From Anaerolineales bacterium (GTDB lineage: Bacteria > Chloroflexota > Anaerolineae > Anaerolineales > DRMV01), in contig JALXBY010000323.1 in NCBI GenBank assembly GCA_026991215.1, positions 1 through 11,698 of the forward strand: a DNA stretch of 11,698 nt, in the 5' to 3' direction. The notes under the pieces are model-generated. The model ran no database searches, was not told the origin of the DNA, and was given only the letters and a program-made list of their open reading frames with translations. Position numbers and translations under genes: made by a program. Positions 1 to 7,519 of this stretch are shown here, one piece after another. Positions within the stretch are counted from its first letter, which is position 1. Each line of letters starts with the position of its first letter.

Positions 1-1
1 A

Positions 2-898
2 CGGGCCTGCGGGGTGTGTCATACGGATTTGCATACGGTGGAAGGGGACATCCGGCCGCCCCGGTACCCCGTGACGCCGGGGCACCAGGTGGTAGGCATC
101 GTGGAAAAGGTGGGCCCTGGCGTCACCAGCCCCCAGGTGGGGGACCGGGTGGGCGTGACCTGGCTGTACAAGACCTGTGGCACCTGCGCGTACTGCCGCC
201 GCGGGCTGGAGAACCTGTGTGAACAGGCCCAGTTCACCGGGTTCCACGCGGATGGAGGCTATGCGGAGTACATGGTGGCCTATGCCGACTACGTGTTCCC
301 CCTGCCGGAACGCATCGACGACGTGCACGCCGCGCCCCTGCTCTGTGCGGGGGTGATTGGCTATCGGACCCTTCGTGTAGCCCAGGTACAGTCAGGAGAG
401 ACCGTGGCCCTGTTCGGTTTCGGGGCCAGCGCGCATCTGGTCATCCAGGTGTTGCGCTATTGGGGGAACCGGGTGTTCGTGTTCACCCGTTCTCCGAAAC
501 GGCAGGCCCATGCCCGGGACCTGGGCGCGGCCTGGGCCGGCCACCCCGACGACGACCCACCGGAACCTTATGACCGGGCGCTGATTTTCGCGCCAGCCGG
601 CCGAATTGTGCACCGCGCCCTGGCCCATCTGCGGCCCGGCGGTACCGTGGCCATCAACGCCATCTACATGACGCCCATCCCCGAACTGCCCTACGACCTC
701 ATCTACCTGGAGCGGGGTGTGCGTTCCGTGGCCAACGTGACCCGGGAGGACGCGCGCGCCTTCCTGGAACTGGCCGGACGTATCCCCATTCAGACCACGG
801 TACAGCCCTACCCCTGGCTGCAGGCCAACCAGGCTCTGGCCGACCTCAAGGCCGGGAAAATCGTGGGCCAGGCCGTGTTGGTGATGGAGGAGCAGTGA
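2..898 (+). CDS. Zinc-dependent alcohol dehydrogenase, 5' end cut by window
   Basis: This is a medium-chain, NAD(P)-dependent zinc alcohol dehydrogenase that should interconvert an alcohol and an aldehyde in the cytoplasm. The frame is already open at base 2 and reads RACGVCHTDLH, so the first 25-35 residues lie outside the window; the GTG at 14 is an internal Val. Counting that Val as residue 1, the catalytic zinc ligands are Cys2, His24 (in PGHQ) and Cys111 (in LLCAG). The structural zinc site is Cys55, Cys58, Cys61 and Cys69 with normal spacing. The Rossmann glycine motif is GFGASA at 135-140. The LLCAG and GFGASAH signatures resemble the adh_fam_2 (TIGR02822) branch. All catalytic residues visible are intact, so it should be active. 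It ends in TGA at 896-898. The next gene, after a repeat block, is an acyl-ACP-reductase-like protein, which makes a fatty aldehyde a plausible substrate; this is inferred from context only. Confidence 0.93.
   Translation, partial: RACGVCHTDLHTVEGDIRPPRYPVTPGHQVVGIVEKVGPGVTSPQVGDRVGVTWLYKTCGTCAYCRRGLENLCEQAQFTGFHADGGYAEYMVAYADYVFPLPERIDDVHAAPLLCAGVIGYRTLRVAQVQSGETVALFGFGASAHLVIQVLRYWGNRVFVFTRSPKRQAHARDLGAAWAGHPDDDPPEPYDRALIFAPAGRIVHRALAHLRPGGTVAINAIYMTPIPELPYDLIYLERGVRSVANVTREDARAFLELAGRIPIQTTVQPYPWLQANQALADLKAGKIVGQAVLVMEEQ
886..890 (+). promoter_or_regulatory. Shine-Dalgarno GGAGG in front of GTG 895
   Basis: GGAGG lies four bases before a GTG at 895 that overlaps the TGA of the alcohol dehydrogenase. 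This is the only strong ribosome binding site near the start of the next gene. The homology-supported ATG at 1036 has none. The GTG frame runs without a stop through the heptad repeat into the reductase frame, so translation may start at 895. Confidence 0.5.
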
Positions 899-1030
899 GC
901 AATCGGCAGTCAGCAGTGAGTAGTCAGCAGTCAGCGGACAGCCGACTGCCGACTGCTGACCGCCGACCGCTGACCGCGACTGCCGACCGCCGACTGCGCA
1001 CAGCGCACAGCGCACTGCGCACTGCCGATA
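899..1030 (+). repeat. Heptanucleotide repeat block, about 18 units, with inverted arms
   Basis: From 906 to 1030 the sequence falls into near-perfect 7-base units. Units on the left read GCAGTCA or GCAGTGA (906-940). Units on the right read GCCGACT, GCTGACC, GCCGACC and then GCGCACA or GCGCACT (941-1023). One unit at 976-981 is six bases long. Left and right halves are partly complementary: GTCAGCAGTC at 923-932 pairs perfectly with GACTGCTGAC at 951-960, and TCGGCAGTC at 903-911 pairs with GACTGCCGA at 944-952. A hairpin can therefore form. The block separates the dehydrogenase from the true start of the reductase. A second, shorter array of the same unit lies at 10757-10796, so this is an interspersed repeat family. 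Confidence 0.85.
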
Positions 1031-1035
1031 ATCCC

Positions 1036-2130
1036 ATGGCCACCTTCGCCTTTATCGTCCACCCCATCGACCCCAAGCAAGACGTGGCCCGCAAGTTCCC
1101 CTGGCTGGCCCGGCTGCTCCCCGTGCGCCTGATTCACTTCTTTTCCACCTACTTCCCGCCGGTGGTGCTCTCCCGCGTGCGGGGCGTGGTTTCGGAAGCC
1201 ACGGGCCAGGAGGTCACCGGGTGGCTGCTGGCCTGCCCCCTGACCGCGCACCAGTTCCGTCACCTGCCCTTGAAGCGGGTGTACGCCAAAATCATCCAGA
1301 CGGGCCGCCTGGCCGAACGGCTGGGCGCGGACATCCTGGGCCTGGGCGCGTTCACCTCCGCGGTGGGCGATGCCGGCGTGACCGTGGCCCAGGCCCTGAA
1401 CATCCCCGTCACCACGGGCGATTCCTGCACCGTGGCCGCGACGGTGGCCCTGGTGGAAGACGTGGCCCGGCGCTTCGAGCGGCCCCTGCACCGCCTGACC
1501 GTGGCCGTGGTGGGCGCGACGGGCGCGATTGGCCGGGCCGTGGCCCGGATGCTGGCGCCCAGGGCGGCCCGGTTGCTTTTGCTTTCCCGCCACCGCCGGA
1601 GCCTGGCCCAGGTGCAGCAGCAAATCGAAAAGGAAACCCCCCAGGCCACCGTGGAAGCCACCGTGGAAAAGACGCGCCTGCGGCAGGCCCACATCGTGGT
1701 GGGCGTGACCAGCGCGGTGTACGCGGTGCTCAAACCCTATCACCTGCATCCGGGCACCGTGGTCATCGATACGGCCATCCCCCGGGATGCCTCCGCGGGC
1801 CTGGCCCGCCGGCCTGAGTTTTTGGTGTTGGATGGCGGCCTGATGACCGTGCCCGGCCCCGTGGACTTCGGCTTCAACTTCGGCCTGCCCCGGAAAATGG
1901 CCTACGCCTGCATGGTCGAGACCATGATTCTTGCGTTGGAGAACAGGCTGGAATGTTATACTTTGGGCAAAGACATCCCGCCGCAGAAGGCGGCACAGAT
2001 GTGGCAATGGGCCGAGAAACACGGGTTTCGCCTGGCACCCTGGCGGAGTTTCGGTCGCCCGGTGCGGCAGGCCCAACTGGAGCAGTTCCGGCCCTACCTG
2101 GAAGCCCACTGGCCCGGTCCGGAACCCTGA
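1036..2130 (+). CDS. Acyl-ACP reductase-like NAD(P)-dependent oxidoreductase (COG5322 type)
   Basis: The 364-residue product resembles the cyanobacterial long-chain acyl-ACP reductase AAR (about 340 residues), which reduces acyl-ACP or acyl-CoA to a fatty aldehyde through a cysteine thioester. Visible signatures are the N-terminal strand AFIVHP (5-10), ILGLGAFTS (100-108, AAR has ITALGGFSS), VTTGDSCTVA (125-134), the dinucleotide motif VAVVGATGAIG (156-166), and YACMVETMILALE (290-302), whose Cys292 (codon 1909-1911) matches the catalytic Cys of AAR. The start at ATG 1036 is chosen because homology begins there, although no Shine-Dalgarno precedes it. An in-frame GTG at 895 with a good ribosome site would add 47 residues encoded entirely by repeat. 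The neighbouring dehydrogenase could reduce the aldehyde. The family match is strong; the exact substrate is inferred. A dehydrogenase acting on a different thioester or an amino acid derivative remains possible. Confidence 0.85.
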   Translation: MATFAFIVHPIDPKQDVARKFPWLARLLPVRLIHFFSTYFPPVVLSRVRGVVSEATGQEVTGWLLACPLTAHQFRHLPLKRVYAKIIQTGRLAERLGADILGLGAFTSAVGDAGVTVAQALNIPVTTGDSCTVAATVALVEDVARRFERPLHRLTVAVVGATGAIGRAVARMLAPRAARLLLLSRHRRSLAQVQQQIEKETPQATVEATVEKTRLRQAHIVVGVTSAVYAVLKPYHLHPGTVVIDTAIPRDASAGLARRPEFLVLDGGLMTVPGPVDFGFNFGLPRKMAYACMVETMILALENRLECYTLGKDIPPQKAAQMWQWAEKHGFRLAPWRSFGRPVRQAQLEQFRPYLEAHWPGPEP

Positions 2131-2149
2131 GCCGTACCTCGATTCCCTC

Positions 2150-2154
2150 GGAGG
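2150..2154 (+). promoter_or_regulatory. Shine-Dalgarno for the REC-GGDEF gene
   Basis: GGAGG sits 10 bases before ATG 2165, and a weaker AAGG directly abuts the start. The alternative ATG at 2171 would be 16 bases away, so 2165 is preferred. Confidence 0.6.
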
Positions 2155-2164
2155 AGATTGAAGG

Positions 2165-3058
2165 ATGCCCATGGAGCGAGCCCGCCTCCTGATTGTCGAA
2201 GACGATGCGGAAATCGCGAATATGCTTCAACTTTACTTTAGCAAACTGGGCTACGAGGTGGACGTAGCCGCGCGCGGCCAGGAAGCCATCGAGAAAAGCC
2301 GGCAGGAAATCCCCCACCTCATTATCCTGGACATCATGCTGCCGGATATGGACGGGTACGAGGTGTTCCGGCACATCCGTTCCTATTTGCGCACCTCTCA
2401 CGTGCCCGTCATCTTCCTCACCCAGCGGGACGAGCGGGACGCCCGCATCCAGGGCCTGGAACTGGGCGCGGACGATTACATCACCAAGCCCTTCGACCTG
2501 GAGGAACTCCGGCTGCGGGTGAAGAACACCCTGGACCGGGTGGAACGGGAGCGCATGACCGACCCCCGAACCGGTTTGCCTTCAGGCCGCGCGGTGGAGG
2601 AATACCTCCGGCAGTTGCTCCAGCGCCGGGATTGGGCCCTGCTGGACATCGAAATCCAGTACTTCCATGAGTTCCGGGAGGCCTACGGCTTCGTGGCCGC
2701 GGACGACGTGCTCCGCTTCACCGCCCGCCTGCTCAACCAGGTGGTCAACGCCTTCGGCAGTCCGGACGACTTCATCGGCCATCCCGCGGAGGCCAACTTC
2801 CTGGTGGTGACCCGGGAAGAGCACGCCCGCCGCATCCGGGACGAACTCAAGGCCCGCTTCCGGCAGGAAATCCACAGCCACTACCACTTCCGCGACCGGG
2901 AACGGGGTTACCTCATCCTGCGGGACCGGGACGGTTCCGAGCGGCATGTGCCCCTGATGTCCCTGGCCATCGGCGTGGTCTACGCCCGGGACCACGACTT
3001 CGCGGACATCCGGGAAATCACCGAGGTCGCGGCCGAAGCCCGTCGCCGGGACCTGTAA
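2165..3058 (+). CDS. Response regulator, REC domain plus degenerate GGDEF domain
   Basis: This is a 297-residue cytoplasmic two-component regulator. Residues 6-125 form a complete receiver domain: acidic pair Asp13/Asp14, phospho-acceptor Asp56 (LDIMLPDMDGYEV), Thr86 and Lys108 in KPF. Residues 132-297 have the GGDEF fold, starting TDPRTGLPSGRAVEEYL, with DIEIQYFHEFREAYG and DDVLRFTARLL as in diguanylate cyclases. The active-site loop reads IGHPAEANF (204-212), so GGDEF is replaced by AEANF and no cyclase activity is expected. The domain may bind nucleotide or act as an output interface. I associate this architecture with Chloroflexota. It starts 34 bases after the reductase gene and ends 55 bases before the histidine kinase, which is its likely phosphodonor. 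No DNA-binding domain is present. Confidence 0.93.
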   Translation: MPMERARLLIVEDDAEIANMLQLYFSKLGYEVDVAARGQEAIEKSRQEIPHLIILDIMLPDMDGYEVFRHIRSYLRTSHVPVIFLTQRDERDARIQGLELGADDYITKPFDLEELRLRVKNTLDRVERERMTDPRTGLPSGRAVEEYLRQLLQRRDWALLDIEIQYFHEFREAYGFVAADDVLRFTARLLNQVVNAFGSPDDFIGHPAEANFLVVTREEHARRIRDELKARFRQEIHSHYHFRDRERGYLILRDRDGSERHVPLMSLAIGVVYARDHDFADIREITEVAAEARRRDL

Positions 3059-3113
3059 TACACGTTCCCCCCTAACCCCCCGCCAAGACGAACAAAAACC
3101 CCCTGGAGCAGCC

Positions 3114-6100
3114 ATGACCCACGAGCAGGACGTCCAGACGGTCCAGGCCGTGCGCAATCGGTACGACTGGCTTTCGTTGTTGAAGGACATTCAGGCCCTG
3201 GTCCCCCAGGCCCAGGCGGTTTCCTGGTGGGTGCATCGCCGGCCTGTTGGCGACTGGCACTTCCAGAACGCGCTGGGCTTCGAACACCCTGAGGTCTGGC
3301 TCCCCGTACGGGTCACCGCGTTCCCCGGCCAGGAGGCCTGGCTTGAGGGGAAGCCCATGCGCCTGGAGGAAGCCGACCTTGCGGACTTCCCCAAGGCCTG
3401 GAAGCACGCCTACATCCAGGCCGGGCCGCCCCAGCCCCGACTGCCCAAGACCACCGTGGTGCTCCCCTGGCTGGAAGGCCGGGCCGTGTTCTTCGTGGAC
3501 GCATGGGCGCCCGTGGAGGCGCTGCCGGACGAAGCCACCCTGCGGGAGGTCCTGGGCCGGTACCGGGACATGGCCTACAACCAGGCCGCCTGGTCCGAGT
3601 TCCACCGGGCCATGCGTCTGGCCGTGCACGCCATGACCCGGCTGGTCGCGCCGGACCGTCAGTTGCCCCTGGGCGGCGCGCTGGACGTGCTCGCGGCCAT
3701 GCTCCCTTACGACCGGGTCATGTTCTGGCTCCGCAAAGAGGACACCCTGGTGGTGGAAGCCGCGCGGGGCTTTTCCGAAGACGCCAACCCCCTGGGCCTG
3801 CAGTTGCACATCGCGGATAGCCCCTTGGTGCAGGAAATCCTGCGCACCCGACGGCCCCGCTGGATGCCCGAAGCCCGCTTCTTCTGGGAAAGCGGTTCGG
3901 ATACCGCCCAGCCGGGCAGCTGGCTGGCCCTGCCCATCCTGGGCGAGGATGAAGACCTCCTGGGCCTGCTGGTGGTGGAGCGGGACGTGCCTTTCGGCTT
4001 CCTGGGCGACGAAATCCGCCTGGCCTCCGACTTCACCACGACCATCAGCCGGTTGCTGCGGCAATGGCAGGCCTGGCAGGCCCTCCGGGCCGACCAGGAA
4101 ATCCTCCGACGGCGTACCCGCTTCCTGGAAGCCCTGTATCGCCTATCCGAAATCCTGACCGGCGTTCGGGAACCGGAAACCCTGTGGCACACGGCAGCGC
4201 CCCACATCCAGGCCAGCCTGGAGGCCCAGCGGGTCCAGGGCTGGGCCGTGCAGGACATGGCCCTGCAACTCACCTGTGTGAGCGACGAAGGCGCCCGGCA
4301 GCCCAAACCCACCCTCTCCCTGGACCGCATCCAGCATCTGGCGGCCTACCTGCGGGAGGGCCGGGCCTTCCATTCCACCCGCGCGGCCGAGGAAGAATGG
4401 CTGCGGCCTTTCATGGAAGTCCTGAACCGGCCCTTGCTCCCCGCGGTGCTGGCCCTGCCCATCGGCGCGGGCGAACTGTTCCAGGGCATTCTGCTCCTGG
4501 AACGGGAACGCCGCTTCACGCCTGAGGAAATCGAACTGGCCCTGGCCATGAGTCGGCAGCTGGGGACCGCCTTGCATCAGGCCTATCTGTGGCAGACCAC
4601 CCGGCAACTTACCCAGGAACTGGAACGGCGGGTGGAGGAACGCACCGCCGCGCTGCGCCGGGAACAGCAGCGGGCCCAACTGCTGGCCCGGGTGCTGGCC
4701 GAACTCGCGGGGAGCCTGGACCTGGAGCAAATCCTCAACCGCACCCAAGAGGTGCTGATGGAAGGACTGGGCGCCCGCCAGGCCATGATTGTCATCGCCC
4801 GGCCCGAGGAGAACCGGCTTTACTGGCGCTCCGGCCGGGGCGAGAAGCGGCCCCCCTACGGCGGCCAGCCCCTGGACATTCCCTTGAACGACCCCCTGGC
4901 CCAGGCCGTCACCCGGGCCCGGGTGCCCCTGGCCATCGAGGACACCGAACAGACCGACCTGGACCTGGAAGCCTGGTGGCGGGTGCTGGAACGCCGGTAC
5001 GGCAGCCTGGTCGCCGTGCCCCTGACCGTAGGCGTGGAAAGCATCGGCGCCCTGCTCCTCTTCCGGGATGCGCCCGGCCCCTGGGACGCCGACGACCTGG
5101 ACATGCTCCAGACCGTGGGGATGCAACTGGCCCTGGCCATCCAGAACGCGGAGATTTTCAACATCCTGCAGGAACAGTCCCGGGAGCAGGGCCGGTTGCT
5201 GCACCGCATGCAGGTGGAAAGCCAGCGCATCCGGGCCATCCTGAACGCGGTGGCCGACGGCATCCTGGTCACCGATTCCGACATGCGGGTGACCCTGGTC
5301 AACCCCTCGGCCGAACGGCTGCTGGGCATCCACGCCCATCAGGTGCTGGGCCGGCCCCTGGAGGAGTTCCGGGGCCTGTTGGGCGAACAGGCCGGCCTGT
5401 GGATGGAGAAAATCCAGCGCTGGTCCCAGGACCCGGCAGCCTACCAGGGCGAGGTGGCCGAAACCCAACTGGAGATGGAAAACGGCCGGGTGCTTTCCGT
5501 GCGCATGGCCCCGGTGTTCCTGCAACAGCGGGAGTTCCTGGGCACGGTCTCCGTCATCCGCGATATCACCCACCACATCGAACTGGACCGAATGAAGTCC
5601 GCGTTCGTGGCCAACGTGAGCCACGAACTGCGCACCCCCCTGACCGCCATCAAGGGGTATGTGGAGGTCCTGCTCCAGGGCATGACCGGGGAACTCACCC
5701 CGCAGCAGAAGAACTTCCTGAACATCATCCGGAACCACACCGAACGCCTCATCATGCTGGTCAACGATTTGCTGGACCTTTCCCGGCTGGAAGCGGGGCG
5801 CATCCGGCTGCAGCAGGAAAAGGTGGACCTGCAGGCCCTGCTGCGGGAACTGGAGCGGGACTTCCGCCGACGCATCGAGCAGGAGGGCCGCCAGTTGCAG
5901 CTCACCGTGGACGTCCCCGAAGACCTGCCGCCCATCTTCGCGGACGCCAAGCGCACCACGCAAATCATCGCCAACCTGATGGAAAACGCGGTGCGCTACA
6001 CGCCCGATGGCGGCCAGATTCACGTCTGGTCCCAGGTCTGGGACGAGGACCCGGACTTCGTGCTGGTCGCGGTCAAGGATACGGGCATCGGCATCCCGCC

Positions 6101-6326
6101 CGAAGAGCAGCCCAAGGTGTTCGAGCGCTTCTACCGGGGGCATCACCCCCTGGTGCTGGCCGCGCCGGGCACGGGCTTGGGCCTGCCCATCGTCAAGCAA
6201 CTGGTGGAGATGCAGGGCGGCCGCATCTGGCTGGAGAGCACCGGCGTCCCCGGTGAAGGTACGACCTTCTACGTCACCTTCCCCGTGTACCGGGGGCAGC
6301 AACCCATGTACGTGGAGAAGACCTGA
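3114..6326 (+). CDS. Soluble hybrid-sensor histidine kinase with GAF repeats and PAS domain
   Basis: This 1070-residue kinase has no signal peptide or membrane segment, so it senses inside the cell. Approximate order: a divergent GAF-like module (16-155), GAF (160-315), GAF (335-495), a charged coiled coil (495-525), GAF (523-683), PAS (703-815), HisKA with the phospho-acceptor His837 in FVANVSHELRTP, and HATPase_c (935-1060). The ATPase has the N box NLMENAVRYTPDGG (Asn958), the G1 box DTGIGIPP (Asp989) and the G2 box GTGLGLPIV (Gly1019). All catalytic motifs are intact. No obvious chromophore cysteine or heme motif is seen in the GAF domains, so the ligand is unknown. The start at ATG 3114 follows GGAG at 3105-3108 with a 5-base spacer. 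The stop TGA shares one base with the next ATG, so kinase and REC protein are translationally coupled. There is no receiver domain in the kinase itself; the two flanking genes supply them. Confidence 0.95.
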   Translation: MTHEQDVQTVQAVRNRYDWLSLLKDIQALVPQAQAVSWWVHRRPVGDWHFQNALGFEHPEVWLPVRVTAFPGQEAWLEGKPMRLEEADLADFPKAWKHAYIQAGPPQPRLPKTTVVLPWLEGRAVFFVDAWAPVEALPDEATLREVLGRYRDMAYNQAAWSEFHRAMRLAVHAMTRLVAPDRQLPLGGALDVLAAMLPYDRVMFWLRKEDTLVVEAARGFSEDANPLGLQLHIADSPLVQEILRTRRPRWMPEARFFWESGSDTAQPGSWLALPILGEDEDLLGLLVVERDVPFGFLGDEIRLASDFTTTISRLLRQWQAWQALRADQEILRRRTRFLEALYRLSEILTGVREPETLWHTAAPHIQASLEAQRVQGWAVQDMALQLTCVSDEGARQPKPTLSLDRIQHLAAYLREGRAFHSTRAAEEEWLRPFMEVLNRPLLPAVLALPIGAGELFQGILLLERERRFTPEEIELALAMSRQLGTALHQAYLWQTTRQLTQELERRVEERTAALRREQQRAQLLARVLAELAGSLDLEQILNRTQEVLMEGLGARQAMIVIARPEENRLYWRSGRGEKRPPYGGQPLDIPLNDPLAQAVTRARVPLAIEDTEQTDLDLEAWWRVLERRYGSLVAVPLTVGVESIGALLLFRDAPGPWDADDLDMLQTVGMQLALAIQNAEIFNILQEQSREQGRLLHRMQVESQRIRAILNAVADGILVTDSDMRVTLVNPSAERLLGIHAHQVLGRPLEEFRGLLGEQAGLWMEKIQRWSQDPAAYQGEVAETQLEMENGRVLSVRMAPVFLQQREFLGTVSVIRDITHHIELDRMKSAFVANVSHELRTPLTAIKGYVEVLLQGMTGELTPQQKNFLNIIRNHTERLIMLVNDLLDLSRLEAGRIRLQQEKVDLQALLRELERDFRRRIEQEGRQLQLTVDVPEDLPPIFADAKRTTQIIANLMENAVRYTPDGGQIHVWSQVWDEDPDFVLVAVKDTGIGIPPEEQPKVFERFYRGHHPLVLAAPGTGLGLPIVKQLVEMQGGRIWLESTGVPGEGTTFYVTFPVYRGQQPMYVEKT

Positions 6327-6697
6327 TGGCGCGCATCGTGGTCGCGGAAGACGAGCGGGACATCCTGGACCTCATCGTGTTCATCCTGCAGACGGCCGGC
6401 CATGAGGTGATTCCCGTAAACAACGGCCGGGACGCGGTGGAAACCGTCAAGCGGGAGAAGCCCGACCTGGTGTTGCTGGACGTGCGAATGCCCTACATGG
6501 ACGGGTACGAGGCCTGCAAGCACATCAAGGAGGACCCGGAAACCGCGTCCATCCCCGTGGTGTTCCTCTCGGCCCGGGGGCAGGAGGGCGAAATCCGCAC
6601 CGGCCTGGAACTGGGCGCGGAGAAGTACATCCTCAAGCCCTTCTCGCCCATGCAACTTCTGGACGAACTGGCGCCGTACCTGGAGCCCAAGGCATGA
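6326..6697 (+). CDS. Single-domain response regulator (REC only)
   Basis: A 123-residue stand-alone receiver domain. Key residues are the acidic pair Glu8/Asp9, phospho-acceptor Asp52 (LLDVRMPYMDGYEA), Ser82 and Lys104 in KPF. There is no output domain, so it acts by protein contact or as a phosphate shuttle between the upstream kinase and another partner. The start ATG overlaps the kinase stop (TGATG at 6324-6328). GGAG at 6314-6317 is a suitable ribosome site with an 8-base spacer. Its own stop overlaps the start of the alpha/beta hydrolase gene by four bases (ATGA). The three proteins are therefore expected in fixed proportion. Confidence 0.94.
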   Translation: MARIVVAEDERDILDLIVFILQTAGHEVIPVNNGRDAVETVKREKPDLVLLDVRMPYMDGYEACKHIKEDPETASIPVVFLSARGQEGEIRTGLELGAEKYILKPFSPMQLLDELAPYLEPKA

Positions 6698-7503
6698 GCG
6701 CGATTTTCCTGCCCGGCGATGTCTTGCTCCATTACGAGGTCCTGGGGCGGGGACGGCCCCCGGTGTTGTTCCTGCATTCCTGGGTGGGGTCGTGGCGTTA
6801 CTGGCTTCTGAGCATGGAAGAAGTGGCCCTGTTGCCCCAGCGGGCCTACGCGGTGGACCTGCCGGGCTTTGGCGGCAGCGTAAGTCTGCGCAACGAGGAA
6901 CCCCGCTTCGACCCGGACCGGGCTTTGGAAGCCATCCTGCACTTCCTGAACGAACTGGGCGTGGTCCAGGTGGTCGTGGTGGGGCATGGCCTGGGCGCGC
7001 TGATGGCCCTGTACCTGCTGGCCCGGCACCCCGAACGGGTGAGCCGGCTGCTGACCGTATCCCTGCCCTGGGATACCGGGCTGCTGGAACGCTGGGGCGC
7101 GGTTTCCCCCCAGGTGCTGGCCGGGCACCTGCTGACCGACCTGACCACCGAAGAACTCCAGGTGGCCTACAAGGAGGCCAGCAAGACGCCGGAAGGCCCC
7201 TACCGGCAGGCCATGGCCTGGGCCAGGGACTTCTGGAAGCAGGTGGCCCTGCCCTCGGTCGCTGTGCCCTGGCTGCTCCTTTACGGTGCGCAAGACCCCC
7301 TGGCCGCGCCGCCCCAGAACCTGGACGCGCTGCCCGCCGGGGAAAACCGCCACATGGTGGTCCTCCCGGAAACCGGCCACTTCCCCATGCTGGAGTACCC
7401 CCGGCGCTTCCACCGGGTGTTGAAGGCCTTCCTGACCGCGCCAGCAGAGGCGCCCCTTTCCGACCTGGCCCTCAAAGAGGAATGGCAGCGCCGGGTCCGG
7501 TAA
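6694..7503 (+). CDS. Alpha/beta-hydrolase-fold protein lacking the nucleophile Ser
   Basis: The 269-residue product has the standard alpha/beta hydrolase layout: oxyanion-region motif LFLHSW (25-30), DLPGFGGS (55-62), nucleophile elbow VVGHGLGALMAL (95-106), acid Asp201 in YGAQDPL, and His229 in ETGHFPMLEYP. At the elbow the usual GxSxG reads GHGLG, so Gly99 (GGC) replaces the catalytic Ser, while Asp and His are kept. Ordinary ester hydrolysis through an acyl-enzyme is therefore unlikely. The gene overlaps the REC gene by four bases (ATGA), with GGAG at 6682-6685. Tight coupling to a kinase and regulator recalls RsbQ, an alpha/beta hydrolase that works with the PAS protein RsbP in Bacillus energy stress, though RsbQ keeps its Ser. 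A ligand-binding or partner role is inferred. It ends 16 bases from the convergent PhoD-like gene. Confidence 0.9.
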   Translation: MSAIFLPGDVLLHYEVLGRGRPPVLFLHSWVGSWRYWLLSMEEVALLPQRAYAVDLPGFGGSVSLRNEEPRFDPDRALEAILHFLNELGVVQVVVVGHGLGALMALYLLARHPERVSRLLTVSLPWDTGLLERWGAVSPQVLAGHLLTDLTTEELQVAYKEASKTPEGPYRQAMAWARDFWKQVALPSVAVPWLLLYGAQDPLAAPPQNLDALPAGENRHMVVLPETGHFPMLEYPRRFHRVLKAFLTAPAEAPLSDLALKEEWQRRVR

Positions 7504-7519
7504 AAACAGCCTTCCCCCT

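Noticed and set aside
899..1030. CRISPR-like array
   Set aside because: The units are contiguous 7-mers with no spacers. This is a tandem repeat.
895..1035. Calling the reductase from GTG 895 as its native start
   Set aside because: Residues encoded before 1036 are pure repeat, and the family's first strand starts at ATG 1036. The GTG is kept only as a possible present-day start.
4143..6302. 719-residue minus-strand open frame inside the histidine kinase gene
   Set aside because: It is an antisense shadow. The plus strand encodes H, N, G1 and G2 boxes in order.
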